Source of the DNA: Chloroflexi bacterium RBG_13_46_14
GTDB lineage: Bacteria > Chloroflexota > Dehalococcoidia > Dehalococcoidales > UBA2162
DNA: 5,619 nt
NCBI GenBank assembly: GCA_001796415.1
Contig: MGML01000029.1
Span: forward strand, 896 to 6,514
Direction: 5' to 3'
Part shown: in pieces, positions 4,315-5,619 of the stretch
Layout: every line of letters starts with the position of its first letter
Position numbering within the stretch: position 1 is the stretch's first letter
Notes under the pieces: generated by a model
The model's database searches: none
The model's input: only the letters and a program-made list of their open reading frames with translations
What the model was told of the DNA's origin: nothing
Made by a program: the position numbers and the translations under genes

Positions 4315-5550
4315 TTATAGCTCTGCCAATCTGTCAGCCGGACTTGCCTTCTTGTGTGCTCTTACCGCATCCTCGATATTCATGGCGCGAGTGTAGCGAC
4401 GCGGCATGTCAAGGTCAACCCAGCCTCCTAAAACCTGTAAACTAAAAACATCGGAACCGTTCCGAAGCAGATTAATAGCCCAGGTGTTCCGAAACGTGTG
4501 TGGCGTCCAGCGGTAATCGCCCCCGTATTTCTTCAGCCGGCGAATCATGATCTGGATGGCGGATTTCTGCATTCTCCTGCCGTCCTGGTTGACCCAGAGA
4601 AACTCGCAGGTATACTCCTTTCGTATTTCCAGGTAGACTTTCAGGTAAGACATAGCCGTGACATTAAGGTGCACCAGGTTCAACTTGTCACCTTTTTCCA
4701 GAACGGTAATCAATCCGGTTTCGTGATCGATATCCCTTAGTTTAATACGGGAAAGAGCTCCAAGTCTTACTCCCGTATCAAGCAACACCATGATAATCGC
4801 CCGGTTCCTGACCAGTGTGAATGAGTTATGACCGCATTTTTCCAGAACTTCCTTGATCACTTTTAAAGGGATATCCTTGATAATCTTGCTGGATACCTTC
4901 GGTCGTGGGATTTTTTTCATCGGATTCTGATTTTGATCTAAAATTTCCTCATTCACCAGCCAGGTAAAGAAAGATTGCAGGGTACGCCAGTAGGCATCGA
5001 TCGTCGACTTGGACGCCGGTTTCCGTGACGATGTCGAGCCGATTCCCCACCGGTTCTTTTCTGTAGCGAGATAGACGAAAAATTCACGCAGTTGTTGAAC
5101 GACAACATCACCGATATATTGAACCGGGCTATAGGTTCTAAACCACCAGAAAATTCTTTCAAGGTTTTCGCGATAAAACTTGATGGTGGCATCACTCTTT
5201 CCTTCGGCCTGTTTTGCTATCAGGAAGTGGTAGGCCGCTTCTTTCAGTGTATATTTTCCCGCAACCATGTTATTCCCCTTAATACTAGTTGCGAAAAAAG
5301 AGTTGGAAATTATTAGTATATCGGATGAAAATAATTCCTGCGGCGCCACTATATTCGAAAGCCGCTGTATTACCTGAGGGGTTGGACGGCGCAATCCGCG
5401 TCGAAGGTAGGAAAGGTAGGTACTGGAAATACCCAGTACTTCGGCGATATACCGGTAGGAAACGCCATAGGTCTTGTGGATATAGGTGAGGAAAGAGGGG
5501 ATGTCGATGACGGGATTTTCAGGCGTGATTTTGTGAACAGTTTTGTTCAC
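4315..5550 (-). CDS. tyrosine recombinase/integrase with N-terminal helix-turn-helix domain
   Basis: A 411-residue protein from GTG 5550. Residues about 22-68 form an XRE-like helix-turn-helix (YGVSYRYIAEVLGISSTYLSYLRRG). After a linker come the SAM-like core-binding domain (about 98-205) and the catalytic domain (about 225-400). All active-site positions are visible: R262 in DTGVRLGAL, K286 in LEKGDK, H351 and R354 in PHTFR, W377 in LGGW (Trp replaces the usual second His, as in Cre), and the nucleophile Y386 in RRYTR. It should cut and rejoin DNA at specific sites, as an integrase/excisionase or Xer-like enzyme. The start is uncertain. GTG 5550 has no ribosome binding site and the frame remains open to the window edge at 5619, so the gene may be longer. 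M95 (ATG 5268) has a good AAGGGG site and would give a conventional 317-residue recombinase. Confidence 0.88.
   Translation of the reverse strand: MNKTVHKITPENPVIDIPSFLTYIHKTYGVSYRYIAEVLGISSTYLSYLRRGLRRPTPQVIQRLSNIVAPQELFSSDILIISNSFFATSIKGNNMVAGKYTLKEAAYHFLIAKQAEGKSDATIKFYRENLERIFWWFRTYSPVQYIGDVVVQQLREFFVYLATEKNRWGIGSTSSRKPASKSTIDAYWRTLQSFFTWLVNEEILDQNQNPMKKIPRPKVSSKIIKDIPLKVIKEVLEKCGHNSFTLVRNRAIIMVLLDTGVRLGALSRIKLRDIDHETGLITVLEKGDKLNLVHLNVTAMSYLKVYLEIRKEYTCEFLWVNQDGRRMQKSAIQIMIRRLKKYGGDYRWTPHTFRNTWAINLLRNGSDVFSLQVLGGWVDLDMPRRYTRAMNIEDAVRAHKKASPADRLAEL
5275..5280 (-). promoter_or_regulatory. internal ribosome binding site ahead of recombinase Met95
   Basis: AAGGGG on the minus strand, 6 bases before ATG 5268, which is in frame with the recombinase and sits exactly at the junction of the HTH part and the core-binding domain. 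A product starting here would lack the HTH. Confidence 0.45.
5533..5550. promoter_or_regulatory. perfect inverted repeat at the recombinase GTG start, possible operator
   Basis: GTGAACA, a 4-base spacer and TGTTCAC form a perfect 7+4+7 dyad covering the GTG at 5550 and the next five codons. The size and symmetry fit a binding site for a dimeric XRE-type HTH protein. The recombinase's own N-terminal domain is an obvious candidate, but binding is inference. As RNA it could also fold into a small hairpin hiding the start codon. Confidence 0.4.
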
Positions 5551-5619
5551 AAATTTTATGTCAGGTAGATTTTTATTTCCCTTACGAGGTTTTTTTAAGC
5601 TTAAATTACTGGTCGGGGT

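Noticed and set aside
4498..5489. Several plus- and minus-strand frames overlapping the recombinase
   Set aside because: They overlap a gene with all catalytic residues in place and show no independent start signals or motifs.
1..5619. tRNA, rRNA, CRISPR array or toxin-antitoxin pair
   Set aside because: No cloverleaf, no regularly spaced repeats and no recognisable toxin or antitoxin family were seen on either strand.

Overview
The window looks like an accessory region of a low-to-medium GC Firmicute, most likely a clostridial (Peptococcaceae-like) genome. This rests on strong GGAGG-type ribosome binding sites, a PlsY acyltransferase of a variant type, an IS200-type element whose TnpA resembles those common in Clostridia, and patchy base composition. 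The assignment is inference; no marker gene is present.

Left part (1-1093, + strand): a small beta-rich protein of a widespread uncharacterised type (31-411), then a two-helix membrane protein with a PH-like soluble domain (559-1041) that starts almost on top of a possible -10 box. A 7-bp hairpin at 1064-1083 separates it from the convergent gene on the other strand.

Middle part (1094-2887, - strand): plsY or a plsY paralogue (1094-1687) with its own likely promoter (1744-1771). Upstream lies a decayed gene (1812-2287), in which an open 108-codon piece is preceded by an out-of-frame 47-codon piece. Next comes a compact IS200-type insertion sequence (about 2364-2887) with intact HUH/Tyr catalytic residues and a perfect hairpin at each end. 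It has no tnpB.

Right part (2888-5619, - strand): a 417-residue protein with a sigma-70 region 4-like helix-turn-helix at its C-terminus and a possible remnant of region 2 before it. Upstream of it is a tyrosine recombinase with a complete catalytic set and an added N-terminal helix-turn-helix domain. The IS200 element begins directly after the stop codon of the sigma-like gene. The recombinase reading frame stays open to the right edge, so its true start may lie outside the window.

The most interesting unit is the recombinase/sigma-like pair. The recombinase carries its own DNA-binding domain, an 18-bp perfect dyad at the candidate GTG start, and a well-placed internal ribosome binding site that could yield a second, HTH-less recombinase. 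The neighbouring sigma-like protein is unusual in architecture. Together they could be the regulated integration module of a mobile element, but no att sites or element boundary can be seen here, and the two genes differ in base composition.
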